Positions 35,571-43,368 of a DNA stretch of 52,259 bases are shown here, in pieces. Position 1 is the first letter of the stretch; each line of letters starts with the position of its first letter. The stretch is from an uncultured Ruminococcus sp. (GTDB lineage: Bacteria; Bacillota; Clostridia; Oscillospirales; Acutalibacteraceae): positions 1 to 52,259 of the forward strand of contig CADBYC010000016.1 in the NCBI GenBank assembly GCA_902798755.1, given 5' to 3'. The notes below the pieces were generated by a model. The model worked only from the letters and a program-made list of their open reading frames with translations, was not told the DNA's origin and made no database searches. The position numbers and the translations under genes were made by a program.

Positions 35571-36578
35571 ATGGCAACATTTGAAAATATCAATCTGGAA
35601 AAGGGTATGTACCAGACCGGCAGAAGCCTGACCGAGATCCTGGAGGAAATGGATCCGAGCGAGAACTACAAGGGCACCGCTCTCGAGGGCTTGGACGCGT
35701 TTACCCGTCAGCTCAAGCGCTATGACATCAAAGTAAACGGCAAGGGCTCCGATACCATCGAGAAGTTCTTCGCAACTTCCAACTCTGCGGCGCTGTTCCC
35801 CGAGTACGTCAGCCGCGCGGTCAACGCGGGCAGAGAGGAAGCAAATCTCCTTGACGAAGTGGTCGCGACCGTTACCAAGATCGACGGCATGGACTATCGC
35901 TCCTGCACCTCGAGCATGACCGATGACGACAAGAGCCTCAAGCGCGTCGCTGAGGGCGCTTTCATCCCCGTTACCGAGATCAAGACCAACGATAATCTGG
36001 TGCACCTGCACAAGCGCGGCAGAATGCTGGTTGCAAGCTATGAGGCGCTGAGATTCCAGCGTATCGACCTCTTTACCGTGACCCTTAAGCAGATCGGCGC
36101 GTACATCGCTCGCTCTCAGATGGCAGACGCGGTAGACGTCATCATCAACGGCGACGGCAACCAGAACGGCTGCGCAAGCGTCAGCCCCGCTTCAGCGGGC
36201 AGCCTGAGCTACGCTGACCTGATCAGTATGTGGTCGGCTCTCTCTCCCTTTGAGCTGAACACCGTACTCGCGGCGACTCCCGCCATGACAGCCCTGCTGA
36301 CCATGAGCGAGATGAAGGACGCGGTAGCGGGTCTGAACTTCCAGGGCAGCGGCAAGATGATCACCCCGCTGGGCGCGAACCTGATCCATACAACCGCTCT
36401 GAGCGGCAACAATATCATCGGTCTGGACAAGAACTGCGCGCTCGAGATGGTCGTCGCGGGCGACGTAGCGGTAGACTACGACAAGCTCATCGACCGTCAG
36501 CTGGAGAAGGCTTCTATCAGCTGTATCGCGGGCTTTGCGAAGATCTACACTGACGCGGCGAAAAAGCTGACATACTAA
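35571..36578 (+). CDS. Major capsid protein (HK97 fold)
   Basis: 335 residues. It has an N-arm (YQTGRSLTEILEEMDPSENY), NSAALFPEYVSRAVNAG, DGMDYRSCTSS, the spine-helix/A-domain region (YEALRFQRIDLFTVTLKQIGAYIARSQMADAVDVIINGDGN) and a C-terminal ALEMVVAGDVAVDYDKLIDRQLEKASISCIAGFAKIYTDA. This is the layout of clostridial HK97-like shells. It has a good AAAGGAGG site, and its codon choice is like that of highly expressed genes here. Confidence 0.9.
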   Translation: MATFENINLEKGMYQTGRSLTEILEEMDPSENYKGTALEGLDAFTRQLKRYDIKVNGKGSDTIEKFFATSNSAALFPEYVSRAVNAGREEANLLDEVVATVTKIDGMDYRSCTSSMTDDDKSLKRVAEGAFIPVTEIKTNDNLVHLHKRGRMLVASYEALRFQRIDLFTVTLKQIGAYIARSQMADAVDVIINGDGNQNGCASVSPASAGSLSYADLISMWSALSPFELNTVLAATPAMTALLTMSEMKDAVAGLNFQGSGKMITPLGANLIHTTALSGNNIIGLDKNCALEMVVAGDVAVDYDKLIDRQLEKASISCIAGFAKIYTDAAKKLTY

Positions 36579-36592
36579 GGAGGTCGTGACAC

Positions 36593-36949
36593 TTGCGCTT
36601 AAAAGAGATCATCGAACGCTTTACGCTGGTGTCGGGCTTTGAGATGAAGGATGTGTCGCGCTATCTGCCGATCGTCGACGACTGTAAGGCGTATTTTGAA
36701 AGTCTGCTGCCTGAGCTGAACGAGGCTGACACGCGTAGGGCGGAGCATGCCTGCGCGGTATACGCGTTTTATCGTATCAGTCAGCTCGGACGGCTGGACG
36801 ATATGAAATCGTTCAAGGTCGGCGACGTACAGATGAACATGGACGCGATCGGCGTAGCGGCAAGAAAGCTGTGGGAAAACGAGCGCGAGAACATATCCGA
36901 TATTTTGGATATCAGCGGTAACTTTGCTTTCAGGAGCGTGAGAGTATGA
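36593..36949 (+). CDS. Head-tail connector (adaptor) protein
   Basis: 118 residues, mostly helical (EIIERFTLVSGFEMKDVSRYLPIVDDCKAYFESLLPEL). Size, helix content and position after the capsid gene suggest a gp6/gp15-like ring adaptor under the portal. TTG start at 36593, about 9 bases after AAGGAGG. It overlaps the next gene by 4 bases. Assignment rests on synteny. Confidence 0.6.
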   Translation: MRLKEIIERFTLVSGFEMKDVSRYLPIVDDCKAYFESLLPELNEADTRRAEHACAVYAFYRISQLGRLDDMKSFKVGDVQMNMDAIGVAARKLWENERENISDILDISGNFAFRSVRV

Positions 36950-37314
36950 GGATGAATAGCTATCTCGACCGCGCGCTGAGGAAATTCGGCAATACCGTGC
37001 ATATCTGCCGCAACGGCAGGACAGAGGTCTCTAAGGCCTTTGTCCAGCCGCTCAGGCGGCGTCACAGGCTGTATATCAACGACAGATATATTCCCGCGGG
37101 CTATTTCGATAACCGCTATCTGCTGTATATCGGTCCGGGGGACAAGCCGCTGAAGGATAACATGCGTATCGTATGCAACGGTACGGCGTATACGGTCGTG
37201 ACGGCGGAATCCTTTGCGGCGCACGACGAGGATATCTATGTATGGGCGATCTTGATGCCCGTATGCAGGAGCAAGGAGGATTACTATGACCTCATCGATC
37301 GAAAACAGGATTGA
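36946..37314 (+). CDS. Head-closure-like phage protein
   Basis: 122 residues, beta-rich (NTVHICRNGRTEVSKAFVQPLRRRHRLYIND, YLLYIGPGDKPLKDN). The barrel-like pattern with YIGPGD is common in head-closure/stopper proteins of Gram-positive phages. It overlaps its neighbours on both sides. A second start, ATG 36952, is possible. Confidence 0.55.
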   Translation: MRMNSYLDRALRKFGNTVHICRNGRTEVSKAFVQPLRRRHRLYINDRYIPAGYFDNRYLLYIGPGDKPLKDNMRIVCNGTAYTVVTAESFAAHDEDIYVWAILMPVCRSKEDYYDLIDRKQD

Positions 37315-37723
37315 CGAATGGATCGCCCGTGTGAAGAATCACGGAGCGATGAAAGCCTTTGCCTTTATCCCCGGATATCCCGCACATAAAACGCCGAATC
37401 CTATCACAAAATATACGGTAGCTGTGACGGATAGCACGGAAAAGGTGAGCCGATATTTCATCGGCAACCGTATCGGTGCGAATCAGGCGGGTAGAATGTA
37501 TGAGGTAGAACTGAGGCTGAGAGTGTACGCCCCTGAGGACAGCTCGGGTTCTTCGCTGCTCAGGGCGAGCGCTCTGCTGATGGACGCGTTTGAAGCCGAG
37601 GACGTGGACAGGGCGGTTTATTCGCTGTCACTGTCGGGGATCGGCTTTGACACCGCTTCTCGTACCGAATACCGCGACGTGATCGCACGGTTGGACTTTG
37701 TGCAGAAGGAGGCGGCGGTATGA
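37286..37723 (+). CDS. Tail-terminator-like phage protein
   Basis: 145 residues (IENRIDEWIARVKNHGAMKAFAFIPGYPAHKTPNPITKYTVAVT, YEVELRLRVYAPEDSSGSSLLRASALLMDAF). The alternating helix and strand layout and its position match tail-completion/terminator proteins. It starts 29 bases inside the previous gene behind AAGGAGGA and ends in an ATGA overlap with the next. Role by synteny. Confidence 0.55.
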   Translation: MTSSIENRIDEWIARVKNHGAMKAFAFIPGYPAHKTPNPITKYTVAVTDSTEKVSRYFIGNRIGANQAGRMYEVELRLRVYAPEDSSGSSLLRASALLMDAFEAEDVDRAVYSLSLSGIGFDTASRTEYRDVIARLDFVQKEAAV

Positions 37724-38100
37724 ATGAATTGAGAGTTGTCAGAGGAACGGATATCAGGCTTTTTGCGGATGGTACGCCGTTGTTCGGTATCACTTCATTC
37801 ATCGCGGAGGAAAAGCCGCTGTTTCATGAAGTGTATGAGTATCTGAACGCTAAGCCGTGCGAGCGTATTCCTCAGGGGGTAGAGTATGTGATCCGTATCG
37901 GTATGATGGCGATGTTTGACCATCAGTTGTCCGATAGTGAAGGATTCAGCCTGACCTTGGCCGACGGGAATGTGTCCTATCGTTACGACGGCTGTCATAT
38001 CGTCGGGAGAAAAACAAGGCTTGACGGTAACGATATGGCAACGGAGGAATACACATTGAAAGCGGATCAAATGACAAAGCAGGTGACAGAGAATGAATGA
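37720..38100 (+). CDS. Tail-tube-like phage protein
   Basis: 126 residues, beta-rich: VVRGTDIRLFADGTPLFGITSFIAEEKPLFHEVYEYLNAKPCERIPQG. Short proteins of this type sit where the tube gene (xkdM-like) is found in PBSX-like clusters. However, no sheath gene precedes it and no tape measure follows. Could instead be another structural adaptor. Confidence 0.5.
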   Translation: MNELRVVRGTDIRLFADGTPLFGITSFIAEEKPLFHEVYEYLNAKPCERIPQGVEYVIRIGMMAMFDHQLSDSEGFSLTLADGNVSYRYDGCHIVGRKTRLDGNDMATEEYTLKADQMTKQVTENE

Positions 38101-38218
38101 GAATACGAATACGTGGGAGAAGCTTTACGACAGTGAGGAATTGTCCCGTGAGATGGAGCGTGACGCGCGCCGATACAATAAGGCTTTTACGGAAGAAGAG
38201 GAGGTCAGGCTGATATGA
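38093..38218 (+). CDS. Small 41-residue phage protein at the tape-measure position
   Basis: ATG 38093 to TGA 38216: MNENTNTWEKLYDSEELSRE, then EMERDARRYNKAFTEEEEV, ending LI. It is charged and helical. It has AGGTGA 7-8 bases upstream, overlaps the previous gene by 8 bases and the next by 4 (ATGA), so it is embedded in the translational chain. In PBSX-like clusters this slot holds the tape-measure chaperone and the long tape-measure gene; here only this mini-gene remains. Confidence 0.65.
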   Translation: MNENTNTWEKLYDSEELSREMERDARRYNKAFTEEEEVRLI

Positions 38219-38736
38219 GATTCGCGCCGATGCGCTTTAGCGGTATGAGCCTGCGCCATAATCCCGAGAAGCTGAGTATCAGCGGAAGTGATCACGTAAG
38301 AGTTTATCACTCTCCCTGCTGTGACGCGGACAGCCGAAGTCTTGGCAGAGAGCTGCGCCGCATTGAGGGCGAGGGTGAGTTCTGCGGCAAGGACTGTATC
38401 ACACAGTATCAGGCCTTGGAACAGCTGCATATTCGTTCGAAAAGGGCGAAGCTGTTGCTTCCGCATATGGAGCCGATGTATGCCTACCTCAAGGAGTTGA
38501 AGATGACCGCGAAGCCTGTGGACGACGTGCTTTCCTATCGCTTCTTATTTATTGAGGCGCAGAGTCCGCGACCTGAGGCGCAGAATACAGAGTTTTATCT
38601 GACAAAAACAGATGGGGAGAGCTTGTGGGATATCGCCTACGCTTATGACGTGCCGATCGAACTGCTGACGGTGCTGAATCCGCAGATCCCGCTGATCGAC
38701 GAGCTGAGCAGGGGAGAGAGGGTTCGGATATGCTGA
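38215..38736 (+). CDS. LysM-containing baseplate/tail protein (XkdP-like)
   Basis: 173 residues. The N-terminus (RFSGMSLRHNPEKLSISGSDHVRVYHSP) is of the phage tail-assembly type found in XkdP-like proteins. The C-terminal ~47 residues are a LysM domain (FYLTKTDGESLWDIAYAYDVPIELLTVLNPQI). Between them lies a Cys-containing helical stretch (CCDADSRSLGRELRRIEG... FCGKDC). It probably helps anchor the hub or touches peptidoglycan during assembly or entry. Confidence 0.78.
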   Translation: MRFAPMRFSGMSLRHNPEKLSISGSDHVRVYHSPCCDADSRSLGRELRRIEGEGEFCGKDCITQYQALEQLHIRSKRAKLLLPHMEPMYAYLKELKMTAKPVDDVLSYRFLFIEAQSPRPEAQNTEFYLTKTDGESLWDIAYAYDVPIELLTVLNPQIPLIDELSRGERVRIC

Positions 38737-39671
38737 GGTGTGTTTTGCGGGACATAAACGGCAGAAAGATCGCTGTGCCTGAGCTGCTCTCCTTGAAGGT
38801 GGATATTGACGAGGGTGTGCCCGCGGATTCGCTGTACGCGACGCTTGCGTACGCTCCTACGGAACAGCTCACAGAGATCGCATTGTACGAGGAAGACGTG
38901 CCACTGTTCATCGGCGTGATCGATGAAGAGGAGCATGAGCGGAATGAGCCGGGGGAATATCTCAAGATATCGGCGCGATCGTTGGCGGCGCATTTGCTGG
39001 ACAACGAGGCAGAGCCTTGCGCGTATGATCATCCGTCGCTCTCATTGATCTATGAGCGATACGTAAAGCCGTTCGGGATCAAGATGGAGGATAGGGCTGA
39101 CGCTGTATTCTTCGGTGAGCAGAGCGTGATGAAGGGATATTCCTGCTGGCGGGTACTGAAAAATTTCTGTATCGCTTGCTTTTCGGCTGTGCCGCGTATC
39201 AGCTCTGTCGGCGTACTGTATCCTGAGGGAATACTGAATGACGGGGAGATCGTTTTCGGTGGCGACGGCGTGAGATATACGCAGATCAGCGAAGTGAAAA
39301 AGCGCTGTGAGGAAATATCGACGGTGTACGTCAAAGCGTCGAACGCGGGGAATTATACCCTGCCGATTGATAATCTGTCGGCAAACGCGCGGGGTATCAG
39401 GCGGGTGCGTTATCTGAACGCCATGCTGACGGAAAGCCCGCTGCGCTGTGCCGACGCGATGATCAGAAACGGCGATAAGAAATCCTATGAGATCCATCTG
39501 AGCTGTCCTTCATGTCTGCTCGGTAAAGAAGGGTACCGAGCGGTAGTGAGGGATACTCTACTCGGGGAGAAAGAGGATATGTATATCAGCGCCGTGCATT
39601 ATCGAATGACAAGCGACGGCGAATACAGCAATGTGATACTCAAAAGGAGGCAGAAACATGTGGATCAATGA
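38730..39671 (+). CDS. Baseplate hub protein (XkdQ/gpD-like)
   Basis: 313 residues. The start VLRDINGRKIAVPELLSLKVDIDEGVPADSLYATLAY and the middle LKISARSLAAHLLDNEAEP match hub proteins of contractile-tail phages (gp27/gpD type). HPSLSLIYERYVKPFGI and the C-terminal MYISAVHYRMTSDGEYSNVILKRR fit too. It should form the trimeric central hub carrying the spike encoded next. It overlaps both neighbours. Confidence 0.75.
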   Translation: MLRCVLRDINGRKIAVPELLSLKVDIDEGVPADSLYATLAYAPTEQLTEIALYEEDVPLFIGVIDEEEHERNEPGEYLKISARSLAAHLLDNEAEPCAYDHPSLSLIYERYVKPFGIKMEDRADAVFFGEQSVMKGYSCWRVLKNFCIACFSAVPRISSVGVLYPEGILNDGEIVFGGDGVRYTQISEVKKRCEEISTVYVKASNAGNYTLPIDNLSANARGIRRVRYLNAMLTESPLRCADAMIRNGDKKSYEIHLSCPSCLLGKEGYRAVVRDTLLGEKEDMYISAVHYRMTSDGEYSNVILKRRQKHVDQ

Positions 39672-39996
39672 ATATATGGCAGGGCGCGCGCGTAACGCGG
39701 ACGTTGCGACTGTCGGAGAAGTTATCACGGCAAATAACGGACGGGTCGCGATCGGCTCTACCAAAAACTATGACGCTCTGCCGGTGATCGCACCCTCGGG
39801 GATCGCGTATGTGCCTGTAGCGGGCGCTTCGACAATCGTGATGGAGGGTGCGGGCGGAGCGGTGTGTCTGGGCGTGATTGCCGCACCTCCCGAACCGCTG
39901 GAAGCGGGAGAGCTGATGCTGTATTCCGCGGGCGGCGCCAGTATCGTATTGAAGAATAACGGTAAGGTGCTGATCAACGGCAGGGAGGTGTCCTAA
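39658..39996 (+). CDS. Baseplate spike-like protein (gpV type)
   Basis: 112 residues. It begins with a short helical MWINEYMAGRARNADVATVGEVIT, then beta strands (STIVMEGAGGAVCLGVIAAP), ending LMLYSAGGASIVLKNNGKVLINGREVS, which is the repeating beta-helix style of gpV/gp45 spike ends. It is short and lacks an obvious metal-binding HxH tip. Its stop overlaps the next ATG (TAATG). Confidence 0.6.
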   Translation: MWINEYMAGRARNADVATVGEVITANNGRVAIGSTKNYDALPVIAPSGIAYVPVAGASTIVMEGAGGAVCLGVIAAPPEPLEAGELMLYSAGGASIVLKNNGKVLINGREVS

Positions 39997-40346
39997 TGGA
40001 CGTTAAAATCACGAACGGCGATATCGAAATGGTGGCTTCGGGAGATTATCGGTATATCACCGGTATCGAAGAAGCCGTCCAGCGGGTACGGATATCGGCG
40101 CTGACGGTGAAGGGCGACTTTATCTTTGACAGAGAGCTGGGCACGGATTACAGCGGACTGAGCTCTGACGACGATATGCTGTGCGAGAAGCTCGAACTGC
40201 TGCTCAAGGAGAGCTGTGCCGATATCCATGACACGGCGGTCGAGGTGGTCTCCTGCGACAAAAACAGCATGGTCGCGGTACTGAAAGTGATTTTCAGGGA
40301 TCGCGAAACGACTACGGAGGTGGATTTATCTGGAATCATACAATGA
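39996..40346 (+). CDS. gp25-like baseplate wedge protein (XkdS/DUF2634)
   Basis: 116 residues. GDYRYITGIEEAVQRVRISALTVKGDFIFDRELGTDYSGL is the gp25/XkdS core, including the GxDY-like turn, followed by a helical KLELLLKESC segment and a beta VEVVSCDKNSMVAVLKVIFRD. Gp25-like proteins hold wedges to the hub, and in contractile systems they nucleate the sheath. Finding this without a sheath gene is odd. Confidence 0.8.
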   Translation: MDVKITNGDIEMVASGDYRYITGIEEAVQRVRISALTVKGDFIFDRELGTDYSGLSSDDDMLCEKLELLLKESCADIHDTAVEVVSCDKNSMVAVLKVIFRDRETTTEVDLSGIIQ

Positions 40347-41388
40347 GATTTTGAACCGAATGCTGGATACATATGAGGAAGAAAGCGGATTTCGCCCCAA
40401 TAACGAATCCGATATCATGCTCAGACTGCGCGTGTTAGCGGGTGAGATCTATCGGGAACGCGTATACGCGGAATATATCATGCGGCAGATGTTTCCCACT
40501 ACAGCGGAGGGTGAGTATCTTGACGCTCACGCGCAGCAGAGAGGACTGAGCCGCAAAAACGGTACGATTGCTGTGGGCAAGGTCGTGTTTATCGCCGCGT
40601 CCGCAGATCATGGCGATATCCTGATCCCCGCGGGGACACCGCTGTGCACCAATGATGAACAGCTTCGCTATGAGACGGACAGCGACGCGGTGTTGGGGGC
40701 GAACTTCCAGTCGATCATTGTCGACGCTCACGCGGCTCAGGAGGGAAGCGCTTATAACATCGCGATGAATAAGATCGGGATCATGATCACGCCGATCCCC
40801 GGTATCGGTGTGGTGAAAAACAATGTGAAGTTCACGGGGGGCTCGGACAAGGAGAGCGATGAACAGCTCCGTGAAAGGATCGCGGACAGCTATCGGGAAA
40901 TCAGTAACGGCGCAAACGCCGCGTATTACCGCTCGGTAGCGATGTCGGTAGACGGCGTGTATTCCGCGTCGGCGATCGGCTGCGCGAGAGGTACGGGTAC
41001 GGTAGACGTTTACGCCTGCGCAAAGGGCGCGGCGCTATCGGCGGAAAAGATCGCTGAGATACAGGCGCTGCTTGACGAGAAGCGGGAGATCAATGTCGAC
41101 GTCAGGGCGGTCAGCCCCACGGCGCTGAATATCAATCTGTATATTCGGCTGACTGTAGCGGAGGGCTATGATTTTGATACCGTTGCCGCCCAGGTGCGCT
41201 CGGCGGTCACCGACTATATCAACGGCTTGGGGATCGGTAAGGATATGCTGTTGAGCAATGTCGGAGAGGTCATCTATCATATCGAGGGCGTAGCGGATTA
41301 TAAGTTCCTTGAAACCTACGGCTCTGACCGCGAAGTTCCGCTGAACCGCTATGCAAAGGCGAATACGATCACTGTGAGGGATGAATGA
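40330..41388 (+). CDS. gpJ/XkdT-like baseplate protein, apparent CTG start
   Basis: 352 residues from CTG 40330. The region DTYEEESGFRPNNESDIMLRLRVLAGEIYRERVYAEYIMRQMFPTTAEGEYLDAHAQQRGLSR and GGSDKESDEQLRERIADSYREISNGANAAYYRSVAMSVDGVYSA is clear gpJ/XkdT. The first standard start in frame is TTG 40351, but it has no ribosome site. CGGAGG at 40315-40320 lies 9 bases before CTG 40330, which yields the family-like N-terminus MESYNEILNRML. It overlaps gp25 by 17 bases. This is the wedge protein joining hub to fibres. Confidence 0.88.
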   Translation: MESYNEILNRMLDTYEEESGFRPNNESDIMLRLRVLAGEIYRERVYAEYIMRQMFPTTAEGEYLDAHAQQRGLSRKNGTIAVGKVVFIAASADHGDILIPAGTPLCTNDEQLRYETDSDAVLGANFQSIIVDAHAAQEGSAYNIAMNKIGIMITPIPGIGVVKNNVKFTGGSDKESDEQLRERIADSYREISNGANAAYYRSVAMSVDGVYSASAIGCARGTGTVDVYACAKGAALSAEKIAEIQALLDEKREINVDVRAVSPTALNINLYIRLTVAEGYDFDTVAAQVRSAVTDYINGLGIGKDMLLSNVGEVIYHIEGVADYKFLETYGSDREVPLNRYAKANTITVRDE

Positions 41389-41951
41389 TGACGGTACTTG
41401 ATAACCTGTATCGCTATCACGCGCCTGTCGGGATATACGATATCGGTTCCGGCGTGCTGTCGTGGGAGCTCAAAGCGTACGCGGCAGAGCTGGAGCGGCT
41501 CTATTCCGATCTCGGCATCCTGTTCCGCGAAAGATTTGTCGCTACAGCGCAGGATATGGGACTCAGGGTGTATGAAGAAATGTTCGGCCCTGTAAGAGCG
41601 GGGGAAGGCGCCGAAGAGCGGCGTGAGAAGCTGCTGTTGAGAATGAATTTAGGCGGCGGTGATTTTACGCCCGATGGTATCAGAAAGGCGCTGGACAGCT
41701 TTGGGCTGAATTACACGCTGAGTGAGTTTCCGCAGATCGGACGAATGACAGTCACTGCTACGACGGATTATTCCGAAGCGGAGCAGGCATGGATCACGCG
41801 GGAAGTGGAGAAGATCATCCCCGCGCACATTGAGTTTCAACTGACCTTCAATACCATGACATGGGCGCAGATCGACGCGCTTGACAGGACCTTTGCGGCG
41901 ATCGACAACGAGGATCTGACATGGCGGCAGATCGATAACCGTACGCAGTAA
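41385..41951 (+). CDS. DUF2313 tail protein (XkdU/YmfQ-like)
   Basis: 188 residues. LDNLYRYHAPVGIYDIGSGVLSWELKAYAAELERLYSDL and RREKLLLRMNLGGGDFTPDGIRKALDSFGLNYTLSEF match DUF2313, which links the gpJ wedge to the tail fibre in Mu/P2/PBSX-like baseplates. Its start overlaps the gpJ stop (ATGATGA). Confidence 0.85.
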   Translation: MMTVLDNLYRYHAPVGIYDIGSGVLSWELKAYAAELERLYSDLGILFRERFVATAQDMGLRVYEEMFGPVRAGEGAEERREKLLLRMNLGGGDFTPDGIRKALDSFGLNYTLSEFPQIGRMTVTATTDYSEAEQAWITREVEKIIPAHIEFQLTFNTMTWAQIDALDRTFAAIDNEDLTWRQIDNRTQ

Positions 41952-41968
41952 CAGAAAGAAGGAAATAT

Positions 41969-42433
41969 ATGGCAACCAGTAACTATACACCGAATCTGCA
42001 CCTGAGCGCGTGGGCGGATTCTGACAGACCGAAACGCGCGGACTTTGTCTCCGACAACACGATCATCGATACGCAGCTGGGCGGTCACATCGCAAACAGC
42101 GGTATCCATTTGACTGCGCAGGAAAAAGCTAAGATCTCGGAGCCTTATGTCAGCTTGATCTATTCCGGAACAGGGGAGAGTACGCACTCGTTCACTCTCG
42201 AGTTTCAGCCGAAGGCGGTGTTTGTTTACCGCAGAGGCGTTCCGTTTGTAAAATACAGCGGCGGTGTGAATTATGTTTACGCGGCGAGCGGATACTTTGG
42301 ACACGGCGCCAGCGTGGGTATTAGCATCACGACAAACGGTGTGACGGTCTCTCAGTCGGCAGAAGCCTCTGACGGCGTCAAAGTATGTCTGAATGAAAGC
42401 GGATGTCAGTATACGATCATCGCGTTCAAATAG
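41969..42433 (+). CDS. Tail-fibre-like protein
   Basis: 154 residues. TPNLHLSAWADSDRPKRADFVSDNTIIDTQLGGHIANSGIHLTAQEK is a fibre-start pattern seen in clostridial phages. The rest is a beta-rich domain (STHSFTLEFQPKAVFVYRRGVPF... YTIIAFK) like those that form receptor-facing tips. It is very short for a fibre and has no chaperone gene after it. It is last in the module; a terminator follows. Confidence 0.7.
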   Translation: MATSNYTPNLHLSAWADSDRPKRADFVSDNTIIDTQLGGHIANSGIHLTAQEKAKISEPYVSLIYSGTGESTHSFTLEFQPKAVFVYRRGVPFVKYSGGVNYVYAASGYFGHGASVGISITTNGVTVSQSAEASDGVKVCLNESGCQYTIIAFK

Positions 42434-42448
42434 TCAGAGGATAAAAAG

Positions 42449-42484
42449 AAGCCCTTTTGAGCATTAACTCAAAAGGGCTTTCTG
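42449..42484. terminator. Bidirectional terminator after the phage module
   Basis: Perfect 13-bp stem AAGCCCTTTTGAG / CTCAAAAGGGCTT, 6-base loop. The minus-strand side has CTTTTTA after it, so it serves the convergent gene at 42500 as well as the fibre gene. Confidence 0.88.
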
Positions 42485-42499
42485 TCTTATGATTTACGA

Positions 42500-43354
42500 T
42501 CAGTGCTTCTTAGCCGCGCGGCGGGGGATATAGACTTCGTCTGTATCCGCTCTGGAGGAAGCGCGGCGGGAGTAGCCGCCGGGGTTTTCGTCCGCAAAAC
42601 GGGAGGTCCTACGGGCGGGAGCTGACTCACGGCGTTCTCTTTCTTCCATGCGCGCCGCTTCGGAGCGGGCGGGAGAAGAGCTGCGTCTGCGCTCCATGCG
42701 AGCGGCTTCTTTCTTCGCCTTCTTGCGATGAACGATAGTAGCGACGATGAAGTAGAGGATACCTAACGCGGAAAGACCGAGCAGAACATAGCCGACATAG
42801 AGGATCCAGTCGCCGTTATCCTTCGTCTCGGTATTGGACTTGATCGCGGAGAAATCCGCAACGCCTGTCTTGACTGCCTTTTCGTCTAATACGATATCGC
42901 TCCATTCGTTCGGCGCGGCGTCTTCCGCGCTCATGCCGGATGAATTATATAGCGTGGTCTGAGAAGAAACAGCGCCCGCGGGTACGTCCTGCTGTACATT
43001 GGCGTTGTAGTCGTAGTTGGACGCGTCGCCGTAGTACATCGGATCGGAATCTTCTACATAGTAGTTGGGTTCCTCGTTGGTGTAACCGCTTCCGTTGCTG
43101 TTGCCATAACCGTTGTCAACGCCGGAATTGTTATCGACATTCTGCGGCTCTTCAACAGGAGCAGGATCGTTTACCGGCTCGGGGTCTACGACGGGAGCAG
43201 GATCCTCAGCGGGAACAGAATTGACAGGTTGCTCAACAGGCTGTTCGACAGGTTGTTCGACAGGCTCGTCCGCATAGCATACGACCGTCATCGCGCCGGC
43301 GATCAAAAAGAGCGCCGACAGAATAAGAGCAATAAATCTAAGTGATCTTTTCAT
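42500..43354 (-). CDS. Secreted/anchored envelope protein of unknown function
   Basis: 284 residues. Signal peptide (RFIALILSALFLIAGAMTVVCYA), then a low-complexity acidic region beginning with PVEQPVEQPVEQPV and PAPVVDPEPV repeats, an Asn/Gly/Tyr-rich stretch, one membrane helix near residues 190-212 (WILYVGYVLLGLSALGILYFIVATIV), and a ~70-residue cytoplasmic tail rich in Arg, Ser and Ala with repeated EAARMERRR / EAARMEERERRE. Topology: disordered outside, basic tail inside. No enzyme motif. Starts 14 bases after the foldase stop, so probably one operon. Confidence 0.75.
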   Translation of the reverse strand: MKRSLRFIALILSALFLIAGAMTVVCYADEPVEQPVEQPVEQPVNSVPAEDPAPVVDPEPVNDPAPVEEPQNVDNNSGVDNGYGNSNGSGYTNEEPNYYVEDSDPMYYGDASNYDYNANVQQDVPAGAVSSQTTLYNSSGMSAEDAAPNEWSDIVLDEKAVKTGVADFSAIKSNTETKDNGDWILYVGYVLLGLSALGILYFIVATIVHRKKAKKEAARMERRRSSSPARSEAARMEERERRESAPARRTSRFADENPGGYSRRASSRADTDEVYIPRRAAKKH

Positions 43355-43368
43355 TCAATCAACTCCGT

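Noticed and set aside
31382-42433. Type VI secretion or extracellular contractile injection system
   Set aside because: Terminase, portal, protease and HK97-like capsid genes show a DNA-packaging particle; no sheath or AAA+ ATPase of injection systems is present.
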